From JAYPHU01 sp964611435 (GTDB lineage: Bacteria; Pseudomonadota; Alphaproteobacteria; Rhodospirillales; UBA2165), in assembly GCA_964611435.1 (NCBI GenBank), contig CAZSXT010000004.1:1-64000 (forward strand): a DNA stretch of 64,000 nucleotides, written 5' to 3'. Of the stretch, positions 16,415-25,180 are shown piece by piece (positions within the stretch are counted from its first letter, which is position 1; each line of letters begins with the position of its first letter). The position numbers and the translations under genes were made by a program. Below the pieces are notes generated by a model that saw only the letters and a program-made list of their open reading frames with translations, was not told where the DNA came from and searched no databases.

Positions 16415-16555
16415 TGCGCACCTAGTTGCCGGTGATAAAAATTTGCGACGCAATATCAAATAGTTATGCGTTCAATTTTTTTGGCTTGGACAACCGGACT
16501 GGACTTGCGACAGTAGCGGCAGCGGAAAAACCAACACAGAATGCCAGGGGGACAC

Positions 16556-17446
16556 ATGTCGAGTTTTGAGCGAATCGGTTGGATCGGCCTCGGAAAAATG
16601 GGCGATCCCATGGCCTTTAATTTGATCAAGGCCGGGAACAAGGTAACCGTCTATAACCGAAGCACAGATAAGGCCAAACCGCATACCGCAGCCGGCGGCG
16701 CCTTGGGCGCCTCGCCCGCCGAAGTCGCACAGAATTCGGACATTGTGTTTACCATGATCTCCGACGACAACGCCCTGGAGCAAGTCGCGCTGGGCGATGA
16801 CGGGGTGATCGCAAATCTGGCGGAGGGCTCAACCTACGTTGATATGAGCACCGTCTCGCCCGTCGCCTCCGAGAAAGTCGCCGAGGCGGCGGCGGCCAAG
16901 AACATCGCCTACTTACGCTCACCGGTGAACGGCACCGTCATGCAGGCGGAAGCGGCGACCCTGGTGATCATGATCTCCGGGCCGAAGGAAGCCTATGAGG
17001 CGGTCCTGCCCCTCTACCAGCTTATGGGCGACAAAATTTTCTATATCGGCGAGACCGAACAAGCCCGTTATCTGAAGCTTTGCATCAACACCATGATCGG
17101 CATCTCGTCGTCCATGATGGGGGAAGCACTGACCTTCGGTGAAGCCGGCGGTCTCGATTGGGACACCATGATCGACATCATCGCCGCCAGCGCGGTCGGC
17201 TCGCCGGTCGTCAACTATAAGGTCGATATGCTGAAGAAACGGGATTTTACGGCCGCGTTCACCGCTGTCCAAATGGCCAAGGATTTCGATCTAGCGTTAG
17301 GCACTGCGGACAAATACAACGTGCCCATGCCCATTACTTCCATGGTGCGCGGCCATTGGGACGATATGATGAATGCGGGCCGGGGCGAGGACGATTTCTT
17401 TGCCTATGTCGAGGTTTTGGAGGAAAAGGCCGGAATCAAGAAATAG
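16556..17446 (+). CDS. NAD(P)-dependent beta-hydroxyacid dehydrogenase (3-hydroxyisobutyrate dehydrogenase family)
   Basis: A 296-residue member of the 6-phosphogluconate/3-hydroxyisobutyrate dehydrogenase superfamily. The N-terminal Rossmann motif is GWIGLGKMGDPMAFNLIKAG; the substrate signature appears as LRSPVNGTVMQAEAATLVIM, and the catalytic Lys is in ARYLKLCINTMIG. Such enzymes oxidise 3-hydroxyisobutyrate, tartronate semialdehyde-type or related acids, or reduce imines. The ATG at 16556 is chosen over 16541 because AGGGGGA lies just before it, the same RBS form used at 3520. A paralogue is at 41403. The exact substrate is unknown. Confidence 0.85.
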   Translation: MSSFERIGWIGLGKMGDPMAFNLIKAGNKVTVYNRSTDKAKPHTAAGGALGASPAEVAQNSDIVFTMISDDNALEQVALGDDGVIANLAEGSTYVDMSTVSPVASEKVAEAAAAKNIAYLRSPVNGTVMQAEAATLVIMISGPKEAYEAVLPLYQLMGDKIFYIGETEQARYLKLCINTMIGISSSMMGEALTFGEAGGLDWDTMIDIIAASAVGSPVVNYKVDMLKKRDFTAAFTAVQMAKDFDLALGTADKYNVPMPITSMVRGHWDDMMNAGRGEDDFFAYVEVLEEKAGIKK

Positions 17447-17463
17447 CCGGTATCAAGAAATAG
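17430..17463 (+). repeat. 17-bp tandem duplication spanning a stop codon
   Basis: CCGGAATCAAGAAATAG at 17430-17446 is followed at once by CCGGTATCAAGAAATAG at 17447-17463, with one mismatch. The first copy is the end of the dehydrogenase gene including its TAG; the second is outside the gene. This is a small recent slippage-type duplication. Confidence 0.9.
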
Positions 17464-17470
17464 TTATCCG

Positions 17471-17486
17471 TGTGATGTAGATCATA
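17471..17486 (+). promoter_or_regulatory. CRP-like site upstream of the Lys-rich protein
   Basis: TGTGA-N6-TCATA matches the CRP-family palindrome TGTGA-N6-TCACA at 8 of 10 specified positions. It lies 114 bp before the start at 17600. Assignment to a CRP/FNR regulator is inference. Confidence 0.35.
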
Positions 17487-17599
17487 GTGACCTGCAGCGT
17501 CCCCTGCATATTATCGCCATGATTGGTGAGTGTAATCCGGCTACAACCGAATTCCTGCCCAAGAATATCAGTTCAACAACGTTCTGTGAGGTTCATGAA

Positions 17600-18067
17600 A
17601 TGACTCGTGTGAAATTTTTGAAATCCCTGGCCTGCCTGCTGGTCGCCGCCGCCTTTACGTTCGGCGCCGTGGCCGTGTCCGAACCGGCTTACGCACAAGG
17701 CAAGCCGGGCTTCGCCGGTAAGAAGGAAGAAAAGGGCAGCCGCAAGGCGTCCGCCCGGGAACATGCTGACAGCATGGGCAAGAAGACCCGAAAGAATAAA
17801 GACAAAGCCGAAGCCGAAGAGGAAGACGGCAAAAAAGAGAAGAAAGCCAAACGGCCAAAACGGTCCAAAAAGGAAAAGCGGGCCAAGCGCGCCAAGAAGG
17901 ACAAAAGAGCTAGTCCCTCCCCCCTTCCGACATTTACGGCGGCCCGTCCGGCGCGTATGGTGCGAGACATCCACCACCTCCCCGGCGGGCCGTTCGTATG
18001 TCCAAACAAATCATCTATTTCGGCGATCCCATGTGTTCCTGGTGCTGGGGCTTCGCCCCGACCATAG
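17600..18067 (+). CDS. secreted lysine-rich low-complexity protein
   Basis: Up to 155 residues. Residues 1-33 form a signal peptide (MTRVKFLKSLACLLVAAAFT, ending AYA). The mature part is dominated by Lys, Arg, Glu and Ala, with runs such as KKEKKAKRPKRSKKEKRAKR, so it is highly basic and probably disordered. It may bind nucleic acid, anionic envelope polymers or metals. GAGG lies about 10 nt before the ATG. The frame overlaps the next gene by 70 bp in a different frame, which is unusual. A TAG one frame away at 17911, right at the end of the basic region, suggests that the natural end may be there and that a small indel extended the frame. Confidence 0.6.
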   Translation: MTRVKFLKSLACLLVAAAFTFGAVAVSEPAYAQGKPGFAGKKEEKGSRKASAREHADSMGKKTRKNKDKAEAEEEDGKKEKKAKRPKRSKKEKRAKRAKKDKRASPSPLPTFTAARPARMVRDIHHLPGGPFVCPNKSSISAIPCVPGAGASPRP

Positions 18068-18651
18068 AGCGCATCAACACGGATTACCGCGAACGCGCGC
18101 CGCTAAGCATCGTCCTCGGCGGTTTACACGCCTATGACAGTGATCCCATGAGCGATGACTACAAGGCGACCATTAAACACCATTGGGAAGACGTGAACCG
18201 GGCCACCGGCGCGGAGTTCGACTACCGTTTTTTCGACCGGGAGGGTTTCGTGCTCGACACCGAGCCCGCCTGTCGCGCCGCCGCCACAGTCCGGCGCATG
18301 GATAAGACCAAGATGCTGGGCTTTTACGAATCCGTCAGCCGCAGTTTCTATTCCGAGAACAAAGACACGACGAGCCTGGACACATTCCAAGCCCTGGCCG
18401 ATGAAGCCAGCCTGGACGTGGACGAATTTTCCCGGCTGTTTGAGTCTGACGAATTGAAACAAGAGACGCTCAACGATTTTCGCATGTCGCAGTCATTGGG
18501 AGTCACCGGCTTTCCGACCCTGGTGGTGATGGAAGGCGATGGTGAGGATCAGAAACTGGCCTTGCTTACAGCGGGCTATCAGCCATATGAAAACCTAAAG
18601 CCGGTGATTGACCACTGGCTGGAACAGGGATTGGAAGAGACGACGCAATGA
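17998..18651 (+). CDS. DsbA-family oxidoreductase (FrnE-like)
   Basis: A 217-residue thioredoxin-fold protein with a helical insertion. The redox motif is Cys13-Ser-Trp-Cys16 (FGDPMCSWCWGF), and the cis-proline loop is GVTGFPTLVVM. No signal peptide is present, so it is cytoplasmic, as for FrnE-type DsbA relatives that protect against oxidative stress. It is the first gene of a tight operon: its stop overlaps the pirin start (ATGA at 18648-18651), followed by a cupin and a glutathione S-transferase. The start lies inside the upstream Lys-rich frame. Confidence 0.88.
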   Translation: MSKQIIYFGDPMCSWCWGFAPTIERINTDYRERAPLSIVLGGLHAYDSDPMSDDYKATIKHHWEDVNRATGAEFDYRFFDREGFVLDTEPACRAAATVRRMDKTKMLGFYESVSRSFYSENKDTTSLDTFQALADEASLDVDEFSRLFESDELKQETLNDFRMSQSLGVTGFPTLVVMEGDGEDQKLALLTAGYQPYENLKPVIDHWLEQGLEETTQ

Positions 18652-19505
18652 ACGAACTTTCGAAGAAACGGGTGATCAGCCATTGGGTGCCCGGTGTGCC
18701 CACCACCGACGGGGCGGGCGTCAAATTGACCCGGATGATTGGCACCCAGCAGTTGGACATGGTGGACCCGTTCCTGATGCTGGACCGGATGGATTCAGAC
18801 GATCCGGACTCTTACATCGCGGGCTTTCCCAACCATCCGCATCGCGGGTTCGAGACGGTCACGATCATGCTGGACGGGCTGATGCGTCACAACGACTCGG
18901 TCGGCAACGAAGGCGTACTGGGTCCCGGCGACGTCCAGTGGATGACCGCCGGCAAGGGCATCATCCATTCGGAAATACCGGAGATGGTAGAAGGCCGGCT
19001 GCGCGGCTTCCAGCTTTGGGTCAATCTGCCGTCCCATCAAAAAATGATCGAGCCCCGATACCAGGACATCCCGGCCAATGATATTCCCAAGGTCGATCTG
19101 TCCTCCGGCTCCGCCCGCGTCATCGCCGGTTCGTACGAAGGCGCAACCGGCCCCGCCGTGCCCAAGATCGACGCCCGGCTGCTGGATGTTACATTAGACG
19201 CCGGCGCGGCGTGGACGATTAATCCAACGCCGAGCTCGCAGATTTTCATTTGCGTCTATGAGGGCGCGGTGACCGGTCGCGATAGCCTGGGCCGGGAGCA
19301 GGAGGTCAACGCCCCGGCGGTGGTGCTGTTCCATGGCCAGGGCGCCATCGAGATCGCCGCCGGCGAAAACGGTGCGAGCATTTTGTACGCAGAGGGAGAG
19401 CCGCTGAACGAACCGATCTCGCGGATGGGGCCGTTCGTCATGAACACGTACGAGGAAATCAAACAGGCGGTGGACGATTACAATTCGGGCCGCCTTACCG
19501 ACTAA
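18648..19505 (+). CDS. pirin-family protein
   Basis: A bicupin of 285 residues. The N-terminal cupin has the pirin metal site FPNHPHRGFETVTIMLDG and the typical GDVQWMTAGKGIIHSE; the C-terminal cupin runs from about residue 170. Bacterial pirins have been described as quercetinases or as redox-linked regulators of partner proteins. The 4-bp overlap with the DsbA-like gene shows translational coupling. The gene set (DsbA, pirin, cupin, GST) points to electrophile or oxidative stress handling, by inference. Confidence 0.92.
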   Translation: MNELSKKRVISHWVPGVPTTDGAGVKLTRMIGTQQLDMVDPFLMLDRMDSDDPDSYIAGFPNHPHRGFETVTIMLDGLMRHNDSVGNEGVLGPGDVQWMTAGKGIIHSEIPEMVEGRLRGFQLWVNLPSHQKMIEPRYQDIPANDIPKVDLSSGSARVIAGSYEGATGPAVPKIDARLLDVTLDAGAAWTINPTPSSQIFICVYEGAVTGRDSLGREQEVNAPAVVLFHGQGAIEIAAGENGASILYAEGEPLNEPISRMGPFVMNTYEEIKQAVDDYNSGRLTD

Positions 19506-19529
19506 ACAAAGCAACAGGGAGACACCAAC

Positions 19530-19922
19530 ATGCTGGTCTTTGATCTGAGGGAAGAACAGGAGTTCCGCCCGGAACGCCATCTGGAGAAAGTCCTGGGCAA
19601 GGTGGAAGACGGGGACGTCACCGTCGCCTGCTGGGAGCCCGGCCACACCAGCCCCAACCATTGCCATCCTTACGCGACCGAAATCTATTACTGCGTCGAA
19701 GGCGGCGGGGTGATGAACGTCAACGGCGAACAGGTCCAGATCACGCCCGGCAGCTTCATCGTGCACCCGCCGGGGGAATTGCATGAATATGTGAATGGCG
19801 ACAAACGCTCGATCCTGTTCCGGGTGCGCTACGGCGACAGTATGGAATCCCGCACCAAAGACTGGCCGACCCAGCCGAGCTGGGAGCCGAATGACGACGA
19901 CAAGGCGTACTTTGCCGATTAG
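19530..19922 (+). CDS. small single-domain cupin
   Basis: A 130-residue cupin with motif 1 PGHTSPNHCHPYATEIYYCVEG (His residues and Glu as metal ligands; shown in part) and motif 2 PGSFIVHPPGELHEYVNG. It probably binds Fe, Mn or Zn. The substrate is unknown. A GGGAGA RBS precedes the ATG, 24 bp after the pirin stop, so it belongs to the same operon. Confidence 0.8.
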   Translation: MLVFDLREEQEFRPERHLEKVLGKVEDGDVTVACWEPGHTSPNHCHPYATEIYYCVEGGGVMNVNGEQVQITPGSFIVHPPGELHEYVNGDKRSILFRVRYGDSMESRTKDWPTQPSWEPNDDDKAYFAD

Positions 19923-19939
19923 GGCGGGGCGCCAAATCC

Positions 19940-20539
19940 ATGCCCCCCTCCTCGCCCTTTAATATCTACGGCGATCCGGCGTCCGGGAACTGTCAGAAGG
20001 TCCGGCTGGTGGCCGAGCACCTGAAGCTGGACTACACCTGGATCGACATCGACATCATGGCGGGCGAAAGCAGGACGGACGCGTACCTCGCCAAATTTCC
20101 ACAAGGCCAGGTGCCGGCTATCGAATTGGCGGACGACCGCACCCTCGCTCAATCCAACGCGATCATCCGGTTTTTAGCTGAGGGCTCGACCCTACTCCCC
20201 GATGATCCGTTTCTGCAGGCCAAGGTGGATGAGTGGCTGTTCTGGGAAAAGTACAGCCACGAACCCTATATCGCGGTCTGCCGGTTTCATATGGTGTATC
20301 TGGGGAAACCCAAGGAGACGCGGGAGGCTTGGCGGGTCGAGCGCGGTGAAAAAGCCCTGGATCACATGAACGCGCATCTGGCCGGTCAAGACTGGCTAGC
20401 CGGTGCAGCCGCCACCATCGCCGACGTCTCGCTGTTTGCGTATACCGGCGTGGCCCACGAAGGCGGCTTCGATCTTTCTACCCGGCCAAATGTGGAATCT
20501 TGGATCATCCGCTGCCGGGAGGTTTTTGCGTCGGCTTAA
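19940..20539 (+). CDS. glutathione S-transferase
   Basis: A 199-residue GST. The N-terminal thioredoxin-like domain starts FNIYGDPASGNCQKVRLVAE, with Ser/Asn in the catalytic region, and QVPAIELADDRTLAQSNAII supplies the cis-Pro and the SNAI-type glutathione gamma-glutamyl site. The helical C-terminal domain ends VESWIIRCREVFASA. It is last in the DsbA-pirin-cupin-GST operon, 17 bp after the cupin. Substrate unknown. Confidence 0.9.
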   Translation: MPPSSPFNIYGDPASGNCQKVRLVAEHLKLDYTWIDIDIMAGESRTDAYLAKFPQGQVPAIELADDRTLAQSNAIIRFLAEGSTLLPDDPFLQAKVDEWLFWEKYSHEPYIAVCRFHMVYLGKPKETREAWRVERGEKALDHMNAHLAGQDWLAGAAATIADVSLFAYTGVAHEGGFDLSTRPNVESWIIRCREVFASA

Positions 20540-20971
20540 TTAGCAGTCCAACCGCCCCAACTGCTCACTACCCGCGTCATGCCCCACGCGCCCTCCATTC
20601 GCGTCGCCCCCGAGTTGGGCTCAATGACGATTGAGGCCAAGTCTCGGGGTCCATAGGCATAGGTAGCATGGTTCCCCGACAACCGCTTCGCATACCCGGA
20701 TCAAGTCCGGGCACAAGGCTCGGGGATGTCGCATTCTTGTGACAAAGGAAGGTGGCTCCAAAAGGTGCCTGGCACGGGTCACGGTTTCGCCAGCCCGTGC
20801 ATGACTGGTCAAAGGAGAAATCTCTCTCCGCTCTACCTCCACCTCATTCGCCACCCCTAAAACTCTATAAATCTTCACTCAAACGTTCTATTGAAACCCC
20901 CGCGCGCCTCCCCACATCATAAGGTAAGACCCTAAAAGACACTCAGGATAAGACCGTGTATAGATAGTGAT
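20540..20971. other. 432-bp intergenic region with palindromic repeat
   Basis: No convincing gene. It holds an 83-bp repeat (20609-20691) with a partner at 63215-63297, then a separate hairpin CCCGGA-tcaag-TCCGGG at 20695-20711. The last ~100 bp before 20972 should contain the sensor kinase promoter; no clear RBS is visible before that ATG. Confidence 0.7.
20609..20691 (+). repeat. REP-like palindromic dispersed repeat, copy 1
   Basis: The first 40 bp run CCCGAGTTGGG ... GTCTCGGG and fold into an imperfect hairpin with TTGAG/CTCAA inner arms. The reverse complement of 63215-63297 has the same length (83 bp), matches 34 of 40 bases over this hairpin, and shares the far end CCCCGACAA-Y-CGCTTCGC. 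The middle differs. Similar short palindromes occur widely between genes in alphaproteobacteria. Confidence 0.8.
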
Positions 20972-22819
20972 ATGAACGTCAACGCGGAAACCAGCAGCGC
21001 CGTGAAGCGGCCTCGCAAGTGGCATTTAATCTATTATTTTCTGGCCGCCTTTGATTTGCTGACCATCAGCGGCAGTCTGTATTTGAACCATCAATTGATG
21101 GGCATTTATGAATCGTCCGTCGCCAGCAACCAGGTCTGGGCGGATATTCAAAGCCAGTTCATTAATCTGGGATCCTCGGCCTCCAGCGTCAACGCGCCCG
21201 GCAACGAGGTTTTTGACAACTTGGACGTGGTCGGGGAGCGGGCCCGGCGGGATGAGCGGCTGAAGGACTTCTCTAAACAGGTCGAAGCCCTGAAGGGCGA
21301 AATCACCGCCAAACTGCCCCCTGCCGAAGCGCGGCAACTGCAGGGCAGGCTTAAACAAATTTACGCCTCCATGGATGAAATGGTGGCCGAAGCTGATGCG
21401 ATCTTCCAGTTCTTTACGGACAACAATCGGGATGCCGCCGGCCAGCGCATGGCCACGATGGATCGAAAGTACGGCGTCGTCACGGAGAATGTCGCCGCCG
21501 CGACGCGTTATGTGCACGACCGTCAGGATGAACAGTTCAAGGCGCAGTTGGTGCGGGCCGAAAACCTTCGCCGGTTCGAATTTCTGATCGGCGGGCTGAT
21601 CGTTTTGATCGTGCTGTTGGTTACCCTTTACGGCCATCGCATCGCCAAGGAAATGCGCCGCCACGAGGAAGAGCGGGAACAGCACACGCGCGAGTTGGAG
21701 ATCAAGGAGCAGGAACGCGCCGCCACGGAAGCCAAGTTTGTGAAAGTCGTCGACGACGCGCTGGACGCCATCCTCACCTTCAGCGACGACGGATTGATTC
21801 AGTCCGCCAACCGGGCGGCCGCCATGATGTTCGGCTATACGGCCGAACAATTGGAAGCGCGCCATATCTCTGTCCTCGTGCCGGACGCCAAGGATGCCGA
21901 ACACGCCATGAGCGTGATGAAAGGCACCCAAGAAGGCGGTCGGGACGACGAAGGCTCCCGGCTTGAGGTCGAGGGCGTGCGCAGAAACCGGGAACGTTTC
22001 CCGCTCAGCCTCGGCGTTTCGGAACTCACCGACGAAGAACCGAAAACCTATGTGGCCATTCTGCGTGACCGGACGGAATCCAAAGAAATTGAAAGAATGA
22101 AGAGCGAATTTGTCTCTACCGTCAGTCATGAGCTTCGAACGCCGATCACGGCCATTCAGGGGTCGCTCAAGCTGATCAACGCCGGCGTCATCCCGGACGC
22201 AGACAAGCAAAAAGACATGCTCACCATCGCCGAGAGCAACACCGACCGGCTGCTCACTCTGGTCAACGACCTGCTCGACTTCGAAAAACTTCAGGCCGGC
22301 CGGATGGAATTCAACTTCACCAATATTGATCTGGTCAGCTTGGTCGAAGCGTCCATCGAAACCAACAAACCTTACGCCGAAAAATTCGGGGTAAAATTGA
22401 ACTTCCAGGTCCGGGACAATACTGCACCACCGGTCATGGGCGACGAAACCCGCCTGGCGCAGGTGATCGCCAACTTGATCTCCAATGCGGCCAAGTTCTC
22501 CGCTGAAGGCGAAGAAGTCACCATCACTGTAGACCGCACCCAGGGTGGTGTCAGTGTTCGCGTGCAGGATAAGGGCCCCGGGATCCCCGAGGACTTCCGA
22601 GCGCGATTATTCGACCGGTTTACTCAGGTGGATGGCTCAAGCACCAAGAATTCTCCTGGAACGGGACTTGGTCTCGCCATCTGCAAGCACATCATCGATG
22701 GCCACAACGGCATCATCGATGTGGAGAGCGAGGTAGGAAACGGTTCCGTCTTTTACTTCGTCCTGCCCGATGATGTCCCGCCGCCCCAACCGCCCGCCAA
22801 CGATACGAAGGCGGCGTAG
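20972..22819 (+). CDS. membrane sensor histidine kinase with PAS domain
   Basis: 615 residues. A transmembrane helix at about 20-40 and another at about 206-226 (FLIGGLIVLIVLLVTLYG) flank a ~165-residue helical periplasmic sensor. A PAS domain follows (about 255-365, VDDALDAILTFSDDGLIQSA). The HisKA phospho-acceptor is His386 in STVSHELRTPITAIQGS, and the HATPase domain has NLISNAAKFS, DKGPGIP and GTGLGLAICKHI. There is no receiver domain, so the response regulator must be encoded elsewhere; none is next to it. It probably senses an envelope or small-molecule signal. Confidence 0.93.
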   Translation: MNVNAETSSAVKRPRKWHLIYYFLAAFDLLTISGSLYLNHQLMGIYESSVASNQVWADIQSQFINLGSSASSVNAPGNEVFDNLDVVGERARRDERLKDFSKQVEALKGEITAKLPPAEARQLQGRLKQIYASMDEMVAEADAIFQFFTDNNRDAAGQRMATMDRKYGVVTENVAAATRYVHDRQDEQFKAQLVRAENLRRFEFLIGGLIVLIVLLVTLYGHRIAKEMRRHEEEREQHTRELEIKEQERAATEAKFVKVVDDALDAILTFSDDGLIQSANRAAAMMFGYTAEQLEARHISVLVPDAKDAEHAMSVMKGTQEGGRDDEGSRLEVEGVRRNRERFPLSLGVSELTDEEPKTYVAILRDRTESKEIERMKSEFVSTVSHELRTPITAIQGSLKLINAGVIPDADKQKDMLTIAESNTDRLLTLVNDLLDFEKLQAGRMEFNFTNIDLVSLVEASIETNKPYAEKFGVKLNFQVRDNTAPPVMGDETRLAQVIANLISNAAKFSAEGEEVTITVDRTQGGVSVRVQDKGPGIPEDFRARLFDRFTQVDGSSTKNSPGTGLGLAICKHIIDGHNGIIDVESEVGNGSVFYFVLPDDVPPPQPPANDTKAA

Positions 22820-22836
22820 ACACGGACCGACCGCCG

Positions 22837-23808
22837 CTACGGTGTCAGCAGTAACTTACCGGATGTCCGCCGGGCTTCCATGTCGGCCTGGGCCTGGGCG
22901 GCCTCTTCCAGCGGGTAGGTCTGGCCAATCTTGATCTTGAGTTTGCCGGCCTGCCAAAGATCAAACATCTCGGAGGCCCGCCAGCTAATCTCTTCCTTAT
23001 CCCGGACGAAGTCCTTGAGCGTGGTGCGGATCAGGCTCAGCGAGCCCATGCGCGCCAGGATGCCCAAATCCATCTCGGGAATCGGCCCGGAGGCCAAGCC
23101 GAAATAAACCACCGTGCCGCGTGTCCGCAGCGCTTTCAATGAGGCTTCCCAAGTGGTCTTGCCGATGGAATCGTAGACCACATGGACACCCTCGCCCCCG
23201 GTAAGCTCCCGCGCCGCCTCGGCAAAGTCTACCTGGTCATAGAGGATCGCTTCGTCGGCGCCGATGCTTTTGGCGAACGCGGCTTTTTCCTCATTGCCGA
23301 CAGTGACAAAGACCGTCGCGCCCTGCGCCTTGGCGATCTGCACGGCAATCTGCCCGACGCCACCCGCGCCGGCATGGAACAGGATTGTCTCCCCGGCCCT
23401 CACCTCCGGTGAGGAACGAATGAGATAATGTGCGGTCAGTCCCTGCAGCATCAGCGCCGCCGCCGTGCCGTAATCCATATCGTCCGGAATTTTGACCAAC
23501 CGGAAATCCGGGCACAAAGCGTACTCGGCATACGCCCCGATTTTCGGATACCAATAGGCGACCCGGTCCCCTTCGCTGAAGCCAGTAACCTCGGACCCCA
23601 CAGCGGCGACCGTACCCGCGCCTTCCGCGCCGCAACCCATGGGCGGTTCGCCGCCCCGGACGCCGCGCCGCCAATAGATATCGGCGAAATTAATGCCGGC
23701 GACCTCGATCTTCACCAGGATTTCCTTAGACCCTGGTTCCGGTACGGGGGCGTCGATAAGCTTCAGGACCTCCGGTCCGCCGAATTCACTGATTTGAATT
23801 GCCTTCAT
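22837..23808 (-). CDS. NADPH:quinone oxidoreductase (zinc-free MDR family)
   Basis: A 323-residue medium-chain reductase of the quinone oxidoreductase type: MKAIQISEFGGPEVLKLIDA at the N-terminus, and the NADP-binding GAGGVGQIAVQIAKAQGATV. It lacks the catalytic zinc cysteines of alcohol dehydrogenases. It reduces quinones or enones. The ATG at 23808 has GGCGAGG upstream; a longer frame to 23940 has no family similarity and overlaps dctM. It is the last gene of the nine-gene minus-strand operon with the TRAP transporter and ring-cleavage enzymes. Confidence 0.9.
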   Translation of the reverse strand: MKAIQISEFGGPEVLKLIDAPVPEPGSKEILVKIEVAGINFADIYWRRGVRGGEPPMGCGAEGAGTVAAVGSEVTGFSEGDRVAYWYPKIGAYAEYALCPDFRLVKIPDDMDYGTAAALMLQGLTAHYLIRSSPEVRAGETILFHAGAGGVGQIAVQIAKAQGATVFVTVGNEEKAAFAKSIGADEAILYDQVDFAEAARELTGGEGVHVVYDSIGKTTWEASLKALRTRGTVVYFGLASGPIPEMDLGILARMGSLSLIRTTLKDFVRDKEEISWRASEMFDLWQAGKLKIKIGQTYPLEEAAQAQADMEARRTSGKLLLTP

Positions 23809-23839
23809 GATGGCCTCGCCTGTGTTCCCTTGGGTAAGT

Positions 23840-25165
23840 TTAATGGAGGGATATCTTGAGATTATAGCCCAGGAACTCGGGCAGCCACAGAGCCAGCGCC
23901 GGGAACAGGATGATGATGATGATTCGCACGATGTCGGCATAGAAGAACGGCAGGATGCCCCGGAAGATGACGTTCAGCGGGACGGTTTTAGCCACCCCGT
24001 ATAGGACGAACACATTCATCCCTATGGGCGGCGTGATCATCCCGACCTCGATCACCATGACCAGGATGACGCCCCACCAGATCGGGTGATAACCCAAATC
24101 CAGAATCAGCGGGAACACGAATGGTAGGGTGATTACCATGGCGGCGATGGTGTCGAAGACACTGCCCAGGATCAGATAGACGACCATTAATACGAAGATC
24201 ACCATCAACGGATGCAGGTTGGCGTCGGCAATCAGAGTAACCAGGGCATCCGGCATCTTGGAAAGCGTGATGAAACTTGAAAACACGGACGCGCCGGCAA
24301 TGATCAGATAGATCATCGCGGTGTTGGCGGCGGTATCTTTCAGGGCCTCCCAAAACGCCTCCATGGTCATCTTGCGGCGCGCCACAGCAAAGAAGAAGGC
24401 CAGTCCGGCGCCCAGAGACGCCGCCTCGTTCACCGTGAAGACGCCGCCGTAAATGCCGCCGATGACCGCCAGCAAGAGCACCAGCACACCCCAGCTGTCC
24501 TTCAACACGCCCAACCTCTCCGACCAGGGCATGCGGTCACCGGCGGGTCCGATCTCCGGGTTGCGGGCGACCAGGATGTTGATCGCGATGAAGTGCGCGC
24601 CGATGGCGATGATGCCGGGGATCAGCGCCGCGACGAACAGCGTGATCACAAACTGCTCGGTCAAAAAGGCGTAGATCACCATCACCACGCTGGGCGGGAT
24701 CAGCATACCCAACGTCCCGCCGGCCGCGATGGAACCGGTCGCCAGCGTCGTCGAATAGCCTCGGTTCAGCATTTCAGGCAACGCTACCCGGCCCATGGTC
24801 GCCGCCGTCGCCAGTGACGAGCCGCAGACGGCGCCGAAGCCCGCGCAGCCGCCGATGGTCGCCAAAGCCAAGCCGCCACGACGATGGCCGACAAAGGCAT
24901 AGGCCAGCCGATAAATATCCGACGACAGGCCGCTGATGCCGGCGAAACTGCCCATCAACAAAAACAGCGGGATCACCGCCAGATCAAGGCTGGAAATCAC
25001 GCTGACCGGTTCCGTCGCCAGAAGCGACAAGGCCGGCTTCCAGCCGCCGAGGGCGCCGAAGCCAACCACGCCAGCGGTCGCCATGGCGACACCAATTGGC
25101 ACATGGAGCGCGATCAGCACGAACATGCCGATCAGGCCCAGTGATGCGATAAGAATGGGATCCAT
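23840..25165 (-). CDS. dctM: TRAP transporter large permease (DctM)
   Basis: A 441-residue inner membrane protein with about 12 hydrophobic segments and the DctM pattern (PLFLLMGSFAGISGLSSDIY; LPEMLNRGYSTTLATGSIAAGGTLG, in part). It is the ion-coupled translocating subunit that works with DctQ and a periplasmic receptor to take up organic acids. The small permease ends 15 bp upstream and the receptor gene precedes that. Substrate is inferred from context as an aromatic or hydroxy acid metabolised by this operon. Confidence 0.95.
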   Translation of the reverse strand: MDPILIASLGLIGMFVLIALHVPIGVAMATAGVVGFGALGGWKPALSLLATEPVSVISSLDLAVIPLFLLMGSFAGISGLSSDIYRLAYAFVGHRRGGLALATIGGCAGFGAVCGSSLATAATMGRVALPEMLNRGYSTTLATGSIAAGGTLGMLIPPSVVMVIYAFLTEQFVITLFVAALIPGIIAIGAHFIAINILVARNPEIGPAGDRMPWSERLGVLKDSWGVLVLLLAVIGGIYGGVFTVNEAASLGAGLAFFFAVARRKMTMEAFWEALKDTAANTAMIYLIIAGASVFSSFITLSKMPDALVTLIADANLHPLMVIFVLMVVYLILGSVFDTIAAMVITLPFVFPLILDLGYHPIWWGVILVMVIEVGMITPPIGMNVFVLYGVAKTVPLNVIFRGILPFFYADIVRIIIIILFPALALWLPEFLGYNLKISLH

Positions 25166-25180
25166 GGCCGGGGGCTCTGC

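Noticed and set aside
21026..22210. 394-codon minus-strand open frame opposite the sensor kinase
   Set aside because: Antisense shadow; the plus-strand kinase has all family motifs.
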